A stretch of 64,000 nucleotides of DNA. It comes from Sphingomonas sp. KRR8. Lineage in GTDB: Bacteria; Pseudomonadota; Alphaproteobacteria; Sphingomonadales; Sphingomonadaceae. The stretch is taken from assembly GCF_023559245.1 (NCBI RefSeq), contig NZ_CP097462.1, forward strand, positions 1,908,501-1,972,500, in the 5' to 3' direction. Under the pieces are notes generated by a model. It was not told where the DNA came from. It searched no databases and was given only the letters and a program-made list of their open reading frames with translations. Shown one piece after another: positions 1-7,402 of this stretch; position 1 is the stretch's first letter; each line of letters begins with the position of its first letter. Position numbers and translations under genes: made by a program.

Positions 1-457
1 GATCGGGCGTGTCATGGGCTACCGCCTCAATGTCCATGCCGCCTTCAGTAGAGGCAACCACCGCGACGCGGCCGGTCTCACGATCGACCAGCAGGGCAAG
101 GTAAAATTCCTTGGCGATGTCCACGCCGTCGGTGATGTAGAGGCGCTGGACCTGCTTGCCGTGCTCGCCGGTCTGGACGGTCACGAGGGTCTTGCCGAGC
201 ATCTCCTCGGCGTGGGCGCGCACTTCGTCGATCGACTTGGCCAGGCGGACGCCGCCCTTGGCGTCGGGGCCGAGTTCCTTGAACTTGCCCTTGCCCCGGC
301 CGCCGGCGTGGATCTGCGCCTTGACCACCCACAATGGCCCGGGAAGCTGCTTGGCAGCGGCGACCGCTTCATCGACGCTCATGGCGGCGCGGCCAGCAGG
401 AACCGGCACGCCATACTTCGCCAGCAATTCCTTGGCCTGATATTCGTGGATGTTCAT
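1..457 (-). CDS. sucC: Succinyl-CoA ligase (ADP-forming) beta subunit, N-terminal part
   Basis: This gene is cut by the window edge: 152 codons are present, starting from an ATG whose reverse strand reads [20 protein letters not shown], the standard SucC amino terminus. The visible part is the start of the ATP-grasp nucleotide-binding domain, including the glycine/lysine-rich stretch [14 protein letters not shown] that contacts nucleotide. The enzyme makes ATP or GTP from succinyl-CoA in the TCA cycle as a heterotetramer with SucD. A GGAAAG ribosome-binding sequence lies about six bases before the ATG. It diverges from dinB. Identification is by direct reading of the leftward frame and is secure. 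Confidence 0.95.
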   Translation of the reverse strand, partial: MNIHEYQAKELLAKYGVPVPAGRAAMSVDEAVAAAKQLPGPLWVVKAQIHAGGRGKGKFKELGPDAKGGVRLAKSIDEVRAHAEEMLGKTLVTVQTGEHGKQVQRLYITDGVDIAKEFYLALLVDRETGRVAVVASTEGGMDIEAVAHDTPD

Positions 458-536
458 CGATGCTTTCCAAGAATGCGAGGAGTTTGGGCGGCCCTAAAGC
501 ATGACTCTCCGCCTAAGCCAAGCTAGGGAACGGGAC

Positions 537-1622
537 GTGAACGCTCCGCCGTCAAATCCGGTCCGCAAGATCATCCACGTCGACATGGACGCCTTCTTCG
601 CGAGCGTGGAGCAGCGCGACAACCCGGACCTTCGGGGAAAGCCGGTCGCCGTCGGCGGCGGTCATCGCGGCGTGGTTGCGGCGGCCAGTTACGAAGCGCG
701 GGTGTTCGGCGTGCGCTCCGCCATGCCGTCCGTGACCGCCAAGCGCCGCTGCCCCGATCTGATCTTCGTCAAGCCGCGGTTTGACGCCTATCGCGAGGTC
801 AGCCAGCAGATCAGGGCCATCTTCGCCGCCTACACCGACCTGATCGAGCCGCTGAGCCTCGACGAGGCGTACCTTGACGTCACCGAGGACAGGCTTGGCC
901 TAGGCTCGGCCAAGGCGGTCGCCGAAGACATCCGCCGCCGCATCCGCGAGGAGACGGGGCTCACCGCGTCGGCCGGCGTGTCCTACTGCAAGTTCGTCGC
1001 CAAGCTCGCCTCGGACCAGAACAAGCCGGACGGCCTGTGCGTCATCCGCCCGACCGAAGCCGCTGCCTATATCGCATCGCTCCCCGTCGGGCGCTTTCAC
1101 GGGATCGGCCCCAAGACCGCCGAACGGCTCAATGCGCTCGGCATCCAGACCGGCGCCGATCTCCAGCAGCTGAGCCTAGAGGAGCTGACCGGGCGGTTCG
1201 GCAGCTCGGGCGAATGGTACCACCGCATCTGCCGCGGCATCGATGAACGTCCGGTCCGGTGGGAGCGTCAGGCCAAGTCCGTTAGTGCCGAGCGCACATT
1301 CGACACAGACCTGTCCGAGCCGGCGGTTCTGCACGGTGAGCTGGAGCGGGTGGCCGGCCTCGCCTGGACTCGCATCGAACGGCATGGGGTCAGCGGCCGA
1401 ACCGTCACCCTCAAGGTCAAATTCGCCGACTTCCAGCTGATCAGCCGAGCCTTCAGCCAGCAGGTGCCGATCGGCACCTACGCCCCCTTTGCCGCGGCGG
1501 GTCACCTGCTGCTCGACCGGCTGCTGCCGGTGAACAAGGGCATCCGGTTGCTCGGGCTTGGCCTGTCCGGATTAAACGAGGTTAATGAAGCAGTTCCGCT
1601 TCAGCTCGGTCTGGAAATCTGA
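537..1622 (+). CDS. dinB: DNA polymerase IV (Y-family translesion polymerase)
   Basis: DinB/UmuC-family polymerase for error-prone bypass of DNA lesions in the cytoplasm. The catalytic palm motif HVDMDAFFASVEQRDNPDLR is near the start and the second acidic cluster is LSLDEAYLDVT. A helix-hairpin-helix (GIGPKTAERLNALGI) and the little-finger domain (SAERTFDTDL onward) follow. About 361 residues, a normal length. I chose the GTG at 537 because AGGGA lies eight bases before it; an in-frame ATG at 501 would add 12 residues but has no clear ribosome-binding site. It stands alone between sucC (divergent) and carD. No LexA box was recognised upstream. Confidence 0.95.
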   Translation: MNAPPSNPVRKIIHVDMDAFFASVEQRDNPDLRGKPVAVGGGHRGVVAAASYEARVFGVRSAMPSVTAKRRCPDLIFVKPRFDAYREVSQQIRAIFAAYTDLIEPLSLDEAYLDVTEDRLGLGSAKAVAEDIRRRIREETGLTASAGVSYCKFVAKLASDQNKPDGLCVIRPTEAAAYIASLPVGRFHGIGPKTAERLNALGIQTGADLQQLSLEELTGRFGSSGEWYHRICRGIDERPVRWERQAKSVSAERTFDTDLSEPAVLHGELERVAGLAWTRIERHGVSGRTVTLKVKFADFQLISRAFSQQVPIGTYAPFAAAGHLLLDRLLPVNKGIRLLGLGLSGLNEVNEAVPLQLGLEI

Positions 1623-1784
1623 ATCGGTTTGTGTTAAAGACTGATGACGGAAGGCCTCTCATCCCTGAGTGGCCTCGCTCGCAGCAGCAGGACTGTTCAC
1701 TAGGCAGGAACCGCGACCGCAGGTCGACTTGGGGGACATTCGGTCTCGTGGGGTTCCTTCCTTGCACACGTAGAAAGGTGAAGA

Positions 1785-2336
1785 ATGGCAGCGAAGGCGC
1801 TTAGCTTCGACGTTGGCGATTATGTCGTTTACCCCAAGCACGGTGTAGGCCGCGTTGTTGAACTGCAAAGCACGGAGATCGCCGGCACCCGGCTCGACCT
1901 CTACGTGCTGCGGTTCGAGAAGGAGAAGATGACTCTCCGCGTTCCGGTCAACAAGGCGGACTCCGTCGGCATGCGTAAGCTGTCGAGCGACAAGACCATG
2001 CAGGCCGCGCTCGAGACCCTCAAGGGCAAGCCCAAGGTCAAGCGCACCATGTGGTCGCGCCGCGCGCAGGAATATGAGGCGAAGATCAACTCGGGCGACC
2101 TGACATCGATCGCCGAAGTGACCCGCGATCTGTTCCGCCCGGACGACGCGCCGGAGCAAAGCTATTCGGAGCGGCAGATCTTCGAAGCCGCTTCGTCGCG
2201 CCTGGCGCGTGAGCTTGGCGCCATGGAGCAGACGGACGAGAAGGCGGCGCTGGCCAAGATCCTCGAGATCCTGAACAAGGCTGCCGTCATTCATCAGAAG
2301 TCCAAGGAGCCGGTCGAAGCCGAAGACGCGGAATAA
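1785..2336 (+). CDS. carD: CarD/CdnL-family RNA polymerase-binding transcription regulator
   Basis: CarD-family protein of 183 residues. The N-terminal RNAP-interaction (Tudor-like) domain reads FDVGDYVVYPKHGVGRVVEL, followed by the helical C-terminal DNA-contacting domain with the WSRRAQEYEAKINSGDL signature. In this family the protein binds the RNA polymerase beta subunit and stabilises open complexes at rRNA and other promoters; in alphaproteobacteria CdnL homologues are growth-related. AAGGTG lies just before the ATG. It has a 162-base leader after dinB and a strong terminator directly downstream, so it is probably monocistronic. Confidence 0.93.
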   Translation: MAAKALSFDVGDYVVYPKHGVGRVVELQSTEIAGTRLDLYVLRFEKEKMTLRVPVNKADSVGMRKLSSDKTMQAALETLKGKPKVKRTMWSRRAQEYEAKINSGDLTSIAEVTRDLFRPDDAPEQSYSERQIFEAASSRLARELGAMEQTDEKAALAKILEILNKAAVIHQKSKEPVEAEDAE

Positions 2337-2357
2337 GCGTCCTCGCCGACCATCCAC

Positions 2358-2393
2358 GAAAGGGCGTCTCCTCAGCCGGGGAGGCGCCCTTTC
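2358..2393 (+). terminator. Rho-independent-type hairpin after carD
   Basis: Perfect-arm inverted repeat GAAAGGGCGTCTCC / GGAGGCGCCCTTTC with one internal mismatch and an 8-base loop, beginning 21 bases after the carD stop codon. There is only a short U-rich end. It separates carD from the GIN-domain genes. Confidence 0.75.
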
Positions 2394-2461
2394 CGTATTG
2401 GGCGCTTGAACCTTGGCAGCCAATGTGTATTATGGAGGCAACACAGTACAGAGGAACCGTC

Positions 2462-3187
2462 ATGCGCCTCCATCGCATCGCACTGCCACTGACCACGCTC
2501 GCCCTGCTTTCCGCCTGCCAGATCGGGCAGGCGCGCGACGCAGGCCCGCAAACCACCAAGAGTTTTCCGGCAGGCAATTTCACCAAGCTTGCGGTGGCCG
2601 GCAGCTATGACGTGACCGTCAGCATGGGAAGTGCGCCCGGAGTGCAGGCGACGGGCGGGCAGAACCGGCTCGAAGAAGTTGTGGTCGAGGTCGAAGGCGA
2701 TACGCTCAAGATCCACCCAAAGGAGCATAGCGGAATCAGCTGGGGTGGCTGGACCAACGATCGTGGCGTCAAGGTTTCGGTCACGGTGCCGGCGCTGACG
2801 GAGGTCACCATGGCCGGCTCTGGTGACGTGGCGGTGAACAAGGTCGCGGGCGACAGCTTCAGCGCCGCGCTTGCCGGATCCGGCGGGCTGAAGCTCGACG
2901 ATGTTCAGGCGCGGCAGCTCTCGCTCAAGATTGCTGGCTCCGGCGACGTTTCGGCGCGCGGTACCGTCGGGGCGGCGAAGCTGTCGGTCGCCGGCTCGGG
3001 CGATGTCGATGGGGGCAATCTCGTCAGCGACACGGCGGAGGTGTCCGTCATGGGTTCCGGCAAGGTGAAGCTCCAGGCGAAGCAGACAGCGAACGTCTCG
3101 GTGGCGGGCTCCGGCGACGTCGAAATCAAGGGCGGCGCGAAGTGCACCATCAGCAAGGCCGGGTCGGGCGAGGTCCGCTGTTCCTGA
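2462..3187 (+). CDS. Exported GIN-domain (DUF2807) protein, probable lipoprotein
   Basis: Head-GIN-domain (DUF2807) protein of 241 residues with unknown function; the family is predicted to fold as a right-handed beta-solenoid. It begins with a signal sequence ending in a lipobox (LLSACQIG), suggesting anchoring to a membrane facing the periplasm. Seven GSG-centred turns (AGSGDV, AGSGGL, AGSGDV, AGSGDV, MGSGKV, AGSGDV, AGSGEV) recur about every 17-21 residues, the family hallmark. The ATG at 2462 is preceded by AGGA at seven bases; an upstream in-frame ATG at 2423 would place the signal peptide internally and was rejected. A second GIN gene follows 47 bases downstream. Confidence 0.87.
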   Translation: MRLHRIALPLTTLALLSACQIGQARDAGPQTTKSFPAGNFTKLAVAGSYDVTVSMGSAPGVQATGGQNRLEEVVVEVEGDTLKIHPKEHSGISWGGWTNDRGVKVSVTVPALTEVTMAGSGDVAVNKVAGDSFSAALAGSGGLKLDDVQARQLSLKIAGSGDVSARGTVGAAKLSVAGSGDVDGGNLVSDTAEVSVMGSGKVKLQAKQTANVSVAGSGDVEIKGGAKCTISKAGSGEVRCS

Positions 3188-3234
3188 GCGGCGGCCTAGA
3201 CGAACCGTTAACCATGCCATGCGAGGGTAGCGCC

Positions 3235-3954
3235 ATGATCCGCACCCTCGCCCTTGCCCTGGTGGCCCTGACCGCCGGCGTCGCCAGTCCTGCCGCTGCC
3301 GAGACACGCAGCTACACCGTCACCGACTTCGACCGCGTCCGCATCGACGGACCCTATTCGGTGACCGTCACTACCGGCACCGGCTCCTTCGCTCGGGCAA
3401 CTGGCTCGGCAGCCGCGATCGACCGGGTCAAGCTACGGGTTGAGGGCACCACCTTGATCGTCAGCGTCGATCCGGGTGGATGGGGCGGCTATCCCGACGG
3501 GCCGGCCGGTCCGGTATTAGTAGAGGCGGGCACCGCCAACCTCTCCATCGCGACCGTTAACGGCGCCGGATCCCTGACGGTCAGCGACATCCGTGGACTG
3601 GAATTCGCGCTCAACATGCTGGGCAGCGGAGTTGCCAACATCCAGCGGCTCGACGTCGACCGGCTGAAGATCGGCGTTGCCGGCGCCGGGTCGGCGCGGG
3701 TCACGGGACGTGCGCTCAACCTGACCGCCATCGTTCGCGGGGCGGGCAGCATCGATGCCTCCGCGCTTTCGGCGCGCGATGCCGTGATCGGAGCCGAGGG
3801 GCCGGCAGTCGTTCGCGCCACGGTCGACGGCACGGCGAAAGTCGACGCCAGCGGTGTGGCCTCGGTTACGCTCGACGGAAATCCGGGTTGCCAGTCGAAA
3901 ACCGTCGGCACGGCTACCATCAGCGGCTGCCGCGAGCAGGTCGGGCGGCGCTAA
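3235..3954 (+). CDS. Exported GIN-domain (DUF2807) protein
   Basis: A second GIN-domain protein of 239 residues, following the first and probably co-transcribed with it. A cleavable signal peptide (MIRTLALALVALTAGVASPA, likely cut after AAA) directs it to the periplasm; there is no lipobox. The turns here are GAGS/GSG (NGAGSL, LGSGVA, AGAGSA, RGAGSI). It ends with two cysteines, GNPGCQSK and ISGCRE, that could form a disulfide; the first protein has a similar pair near its end. Function unknown. GAGGG precedes the ATG; another ATG at 3214 is possible but worse placed. The stop overlaps the stop of the convergent DUF1489 gene by four bases. Confidence 0.85.
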   Translation: MIRTLALALVALTAGVASPAAAETRSYTVTDFDRVRIDGPYSVTVTTGTGSFARATGSAAAIDRVKLRVEGTTLIVSVDPGGWGGYPDGPAGPVLVEAGTANLSIATVNGAGSLTVSDIRGLEFALNMLGSGVANIQRLDVDRLKIGVAGAGSARVTGRALNLTAIVRGAGSIDASALSARDAVIGAEGPAVVRATVDGTAKVDASGVASVTLDGNPGCQSKTVGTATISGCREQVGRR

Positions 3955-4355
3955 ACCAGCGCCAGCGCCGTCAGCCTGCCGAACAGCGAAGGCGGCAGCT
4001 GACCCAGCCCCGTGTCGTCGGCGTCGCCTGGCTGCGGCGCTACGTCAGGGTCGAGGTAGCGCCAGCCCTGGTGCGCCCGCTTCGCCACCGGCGCGATCGC
4101 CTGCAGGGTGGCGGCGCAAACAATGTCGAGGCGGCCGTCGGGGCGATCCTCGAACCGCAGGATGGTCTGGCAGGCGACCAGCCGATGCTTGACGATCCAG
4201 AACAGCGAACCGCCGATCAGCTCAGGCATCCGCTTCGGCCGCATCCGCGTGACCACCCGCACCTCGCCACTCTCGGCGCGGCCTGCGATACGCCGCTCAA
4301 GCGCGGCCACGTCGCGGCAACCTACGGCAACCTTGGTCATATGGAGTTTCGGCAC
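3951..4355 (-). CDS. DUF1489 family protein
   Basis: Protein of 134 residues matching the alphaproteobacterial DUF1489 family in arrangement: KVAVGCRDV near the start, then TRMRPKRMPEL, GGSLFWIVKHRLVACQTIL and the late HQGWRYLDP motif. No signal peptide or membrane segment is seen, so it is presumably cytoplasmic. Biochemical role is unknown for the family. It lies 38 bases from the end of the preceding leftward gene mgtE, so read-through from mgtE would need the opposite order; in fact this gene is upstream of mgtE's stop on the same strand and could be separately transcribed. Its end overlaps the GIN gene end on the other strand. Confidence 0.8.
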   Translation of the reverse strand: MPKLHMTKVAVGCRDVAALERRIAGRAESGEVRVVTRMRPKRMPELIGGSLFWIVKHRLVACQTILRFEDRPDGRLDIVCAATLQAIAPVAKRAHQGWRYLDPDVAPQPGDADDTGLGQLPPSLFGRLTALALV

Positions 4356-4393
4356 CGGCCCAATGTGCCGGTCAGTGGCTCGACTTCAAGAGG

Positions 4394-5839
4394 TTAGCCG
4401 TGCAGGCCGATAGCCGCGGCGAGCCCGAGGAAGCTCAGGAAACCCATCGTATCGGTCGCGGTGGTCACGAACACCGCCGAAGAGACCGCCGGATCGATCC
4501 GGAAACGGTCCAGCGTGACCGGAACCACGATCCCGACCATGCCGGCGACCAGGTTGTTGATCACCATGGCCGTTCCCATCACCGCGCCGAGCGTCGGGTT
4601 ATGGAAGGCCAACGCCACGCCGCCTCCGATCAGAAGTCCCAAGCTGAAACCGTTCGCCAGCGCGATCTTGAATTCGCGCGCGAACATCCGGAGCGTGTTC
4701 GAGCTCGTAAGCTGATTGGTCGCCAGCGCGCGCACCGCCACAGCAAGGGTCTGCGTTCCCGCATTCCCGCCCATGCCCGACACGATCGGCATCAGCACTG
4801 CAAGCAGGGCGAAGGCCGCGATCTCGCTCTGGAACAAACCGACAACGCTCGATGCGAGAATGGCGGTTGCCAGGTTGATCACGAGCCACGTGAGCCGTCG
4901 CCGGATGGTCGGCGGGAGCGGCTCATTAATGTCGCCATCGCCCGCACCGGCCAGCAGCAGCACGTCTTCGCCCGCTTCCTCCTGGATGATGTGGACGATG
5001 TCATCGACCGTGATCATGCCGACCAGCCGCCCGGACTTGTCGATCACGGCGGCGGAGACAAGCGCGTATTTCTGGAAACGGAGGGCGACGTCTTCCTGGT
5101 CCATGTCGACCGGGATCAGCGTCTGCTCCTCCGCCATGATGTCGCTGACCAGGGTCTTGCGCGGCGAGCGCAGGACGGCCGACAATTTGCAGGTCCCGAC
5201 CGGATGGTGGCTGGGGGAGACAACAAACACTTCCCAGAAATTGTTGGTCAGCTCCTTGGCCGAGCGCAGGTAATCGATCACCTGCCCGACGGTCCAATGC
5301 TCGGGCACCGCGATCAGGTCGCGCTGCATCAGGCGGCCGGCGGTCTCCTCACCGTAGGCCAGCGCTTCCTCGATCGCCGCGCGGTCGTCGGGCTCCATCG
5401 CCCGCAGAACGGCCCGCTGCTCGTCTTCCTCAAGGTCCTCGATGATCGCGACCGCGTCGTCTGTCTCGAGTTCGCCGGCGATCTCCGCCACTCGCTCGGG
5501 CGCCATTTCGCCGACCAGCACTTCGCGGACGTGCTCGTTCATCTCGGCGATGACGTCGGCGTCGACCAGTTCGGCGAGCGCGGCGACCAGCCCCTCGCGC
5601 TCGTCCGCTCGCGCAAGCTCGATCAGGTCGGCGACGTCAGCGGGGTGAAGCGGTTCGACGAGCGCCTTGGCGGTCGCGACATCGCCGGCGTGGACGGCGT
5701 CCAGGACCTCGGCGACGAACCACGGGCGAAGCCGATCCTCCTCATCCATAATCGCGTCGTCGGGATCAGGCGGGGGCACCGCGGGAATCGCAGCGTCTTC
5801 GGGCAGCATAGCTGTGGCCTCGGTTTCCCGCTCGCTCAC
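4394..5839 (-). CDS. mgtE: Magnesium transporter MgtE
   Basis: Mg2+ channel/transporter of 481 residues in the inner membrane. Order: N-terminal helical MgtE_N domain (DAVHAGDVATAKALVEPLHPADVADLIE), two CBS domains (VSDIMAEEQTLIPVDMDQEDVALRFQ and LVGMITVDDIVHIIQEEAGED), then five predicted membrane helices. The conserved pore region MPIVSGMGGNAGTQTLAVAVRALA and the ending FVTTATDTMGFLSFLGLA carry the key aspartate. The start is the GTG at 5839, preceded by GGGAGG at about eight bases; an ATG at 5947 would add 36 arginine-rich residues unlike the family. It diverges from the cyclophilin gene. No Mg-sensing leader was recognised in the 113 bases between them. Confidence 0.94.
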   Translation of the reverse strand: MSERETEATAMLPEDAAIPAVPPPDPDDAIMDEEDRLRPWFVAEVLDAVHAGDVATAKALVEPLHPADVADLIELARADEREGLVAALAELVDADVIAEMNEHVREVLVGEMAPERVAEIAGELETDDAVAIIEDLEEDEQRAVLRAMEPDDRAAIEEALAYGEETAGRLMQRDLIAVPEHWTVGQVIDYLRSAKELTNNFWEVFVVSPSHHPVGTCKLSAVLRSPRKTLVSDIMAEEQTLIPVDMDQEDVALRFQKYALVSAAVIDKSGRLVGMITVDDIVHIIQEEAGEDVLLLAGAGDGDINEPLPPTIRRRLTWLVINLATAILASSVVGLFQSEIAAFALLAVLMPIVSGMGGNAGTQTLAVAVRALATNQLTSSNTLRMFAREFKIALANGFSLGLLIGGGVALAFHNPTLGAVMGTAMVINNLVAGMVGIVVPVTLDRFRIDPAVSSAVFVTTATDTMGFLSFLGLAAAIGLHG

Positions 5840-5952
5840 ATGCCGCCTCCCTTGCCTCGCCGCCGCCCTCCTATGGCGGCACCCGCTCTGGCGCAAGGCG
5901 CGGCGCCCGCCTAAAGCGCCGCCATTCTTTCCTAATCGCCGGAGCATATGAC

Positions 5953-6411
5953 ATGGCCGACTCAGCCCAGACCCTCACCCTCACCCTGTCCACTGGCGGG
6001 GACGTCGTCATTCGGCTTCGCCCCGACCTCGCCCCCGGCCATGTCGAGCGGATCGCCGGCCTGGCGCGCGAGGGCTTCTATGACGGCGTCGTGTTCCACC
6101 GCGTCATCCCCGGCTTCATGGCGCAGGGCGGCGATCCGACGGGCACCGGCACCAGCGGCTCCAAGCTTCCTGACCTCAAGGCCGAGTTCAACGCCGAGCC
6201 GCACGTGCGCGGCACCTGCTCGATGGCCCGCACCAACCAGCCAAACTCGGCCAACAGCCAGTTCTTCATCTGCTTTGACGATGCCCGCTTCCTCGACAAG
6301 CAGTACACGGTGTGGGGCAATGTCGAGAGCGGCATGGAATATGTCGACGCCCTCCCCGTCGGCGAGCCGCCGCGCGCACCCGGCAAGATCGAGAAAGCGA
6401 CCGTCGCATAA
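5953..6411 (+). CDS. Cyclophilin-type peptidyl-prolyl cis-trans isomerase
   Basis: Single-domain cyclophilin of 152 residues without a signal peptide, so a cytoplasmic proline isomerase assisting folding. Family motifs are complete: DGVVFHRVIPGFMAQGGDPTGTGTSG (catalytic Arg and the Phe/Gln/Gly core), SMARTNQPNSANSQFFIC, and LDKQYTVWGNVESGMEYVD. The length matches bacterial PpiB-type enzymes. It diverges from mgtE; the following 143 bases hold two inverted repeats before the next gene. Confidence 0.93.
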   Translation: MADSAQTLTLTLSTGGDVVIRLRPDLAPGHVERIAGLAREGFYDGVVFHRVIPGFMAQGGDPTGTGTSGSKLPDLKAEFNAEPHVRGTCSMARTNQPNSANSQFFICFDDARFLDKQYTVWGNVESGMEYVDALPVGEPPRAPGKIEKATVA

Positions 6412-6421
6412 TAATCAGGCA

Positions 6422-6442
6422 CTCCACTCTACCGGAGTGGAG
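6422..6442. repeat. Short perfect hairpin after the cyclophilin gene
   Basis: CTCCACTC-TACCG-GAGTGGAG, an 8-bp perfect stem with a 5-base loop, 10 bases after the stop codon. No T tract follows, so a terminator role is uncertain. Confidence 0.5.
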
Positions 6443-6453
6443 GGCCGAAGGTC

Positions 6454-6503
6454 CGTGGTCGAAGGTCGTGCAACGATGCGCTAACAAGCACCCTTCGACC
6501 ACG
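6454..6503. repeat. 12-bp perfect inverted repeat with a 26-base loop
   Basis: CGTGGTCGAAGG (6454-6465) and CCTTCGACCACG (6492-6503) are exact reverse complements. The right arm has the CCTTCGAC core often met in dispersed palindromic repeats of sphingomonad genomes (from general knowledge, not searched). It lies between the cyclophilin and dehydrogenase genes and may be a REP-like element or a transcript-end hairpin. Confidence 0.5.
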
Positions 6504-6554
6504 CTCCTCTCCATCCGGGACGAGCGCTGTCTTAAATTGGGGGAGCGCTAAGCC

Positions 6555-7319
6555 ATGACCAAGCCCGTCGTCCTGATCACCGGCGCTTCGGCCGGGCTCG
6601 GCGTTGATTTCGCGCGGCAGCTGTCGGCGGACGGAAGCCAGCTGGTGCTGGTAGCCCGGCGCAAGGACAGGCTAGACGAGCTGGCGGCGGAGCTTGGCAA
6701 CGCGAGGGCCGTCGAGCTGGACCTCGCGGAGCCCGGTGCGGCCGACAAACTCATGGCCGACGTCATGGCGCACGACGAACACGTCGATTGCCTGATCAAC
6801 AATGCGGGCTTTGGCCTCAGTGGGACCGTAGCCAAGCTCGACGGCGCGCGGCAACGCGCAATGATCGACCTGAACTGCGGGGTGCTGACGGAACTCTGCC
6901 ACGCCGTACTGCCCGGCATGATCGAACGGAGCCGCGGCGGCATTCTCAACGTCGCCTCCACCGCTGCTTTCCAGCCCGGCCCCTATTCGGCCGTCTATTA
7001 CGCCACCAAGGCCTATGTGCTGAGCTTCACCGAAGCGCTGCACGTCGAACTCAAGAAGACCGGCGTTCACGTGTCGGCGCTTTGTCCCGGGCCCACCAAA
7101 ACCGAATTCTTCAAGGTTGCCGGATATGGAGAGGGCAACATGCTCGAGAAGATGGCGATGGCCAGCGCACCGGTGGTTGCCGCGGGCCTGGCGGGATTGG
7201 CGCGCAACCAGGCCGTCGTGATCCCGGGCGCGGTCAACAAGATCGGTGCGCAGGGCCATCGTCTGTTGCCGCGCTCGCTGCTCCGCCAGGTCGCCGCCAT
7301 GATCAAGGCCGCTGACTAA
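6555..7319 (+). CDS. Short-chain dehydrogenase/reductase (classical SDR)
   Basis: Classical SDR of 254 residues. The NAD(P)-binding motif TGASAGLG is at residues 10-17, followed by NNAG in CLINNAGFGL, the catalytic Ser in NVASTAAFQPGPYSA, and the YxxxK pair in VYYATKAY. A basic ARRKDR after the first beta-strands suggests NADP(H) preference. The family oxidises or reduces alcohols and ketones; the substrate cannot be read from sequence. The ATG is preceded by GGGGGAGCG. It is probably a single-gene unit and stops 83 bases before the CDC48 gene, on the same strand. Confidence 0.9.
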   Translation: MTKPVVLITGASAGLGVDFARQLSADGSQLVLVARRKDRLDELAAELGNARAVELDLAEPGAADKLMADVMAHDEHVDCLINNAGFGLSGTVAKLDGARQRAMIDLNCGVLTELCHAVLPGMIERSRGGILNVASTAAFQPGPYSAVYYATKAYVLSFTEALHVELKKTGVHVSALCPGPTKTEFFKVAGYGEGNMLEKMAMASAPVVAAGLAGLARNQAVVIPGAVNKIGAQGHRLLPRSLLRQVAAMIKAAD

Positions 7320-7402
7320 GGGCAGGCGTTTGAAACGGAGCGCGCCCGACCCACATTGAACCGAAGTCGCCGCCCCCCGTTGGGCGGCCGAGGGAGCAAT
7401 GA

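Noticed and set aside
4400..5914. A 504-codon open frame antisense to mgtE
   Set aside because: Antisense shadow in GC-rich DNA; MgtE is complete on the other strand.
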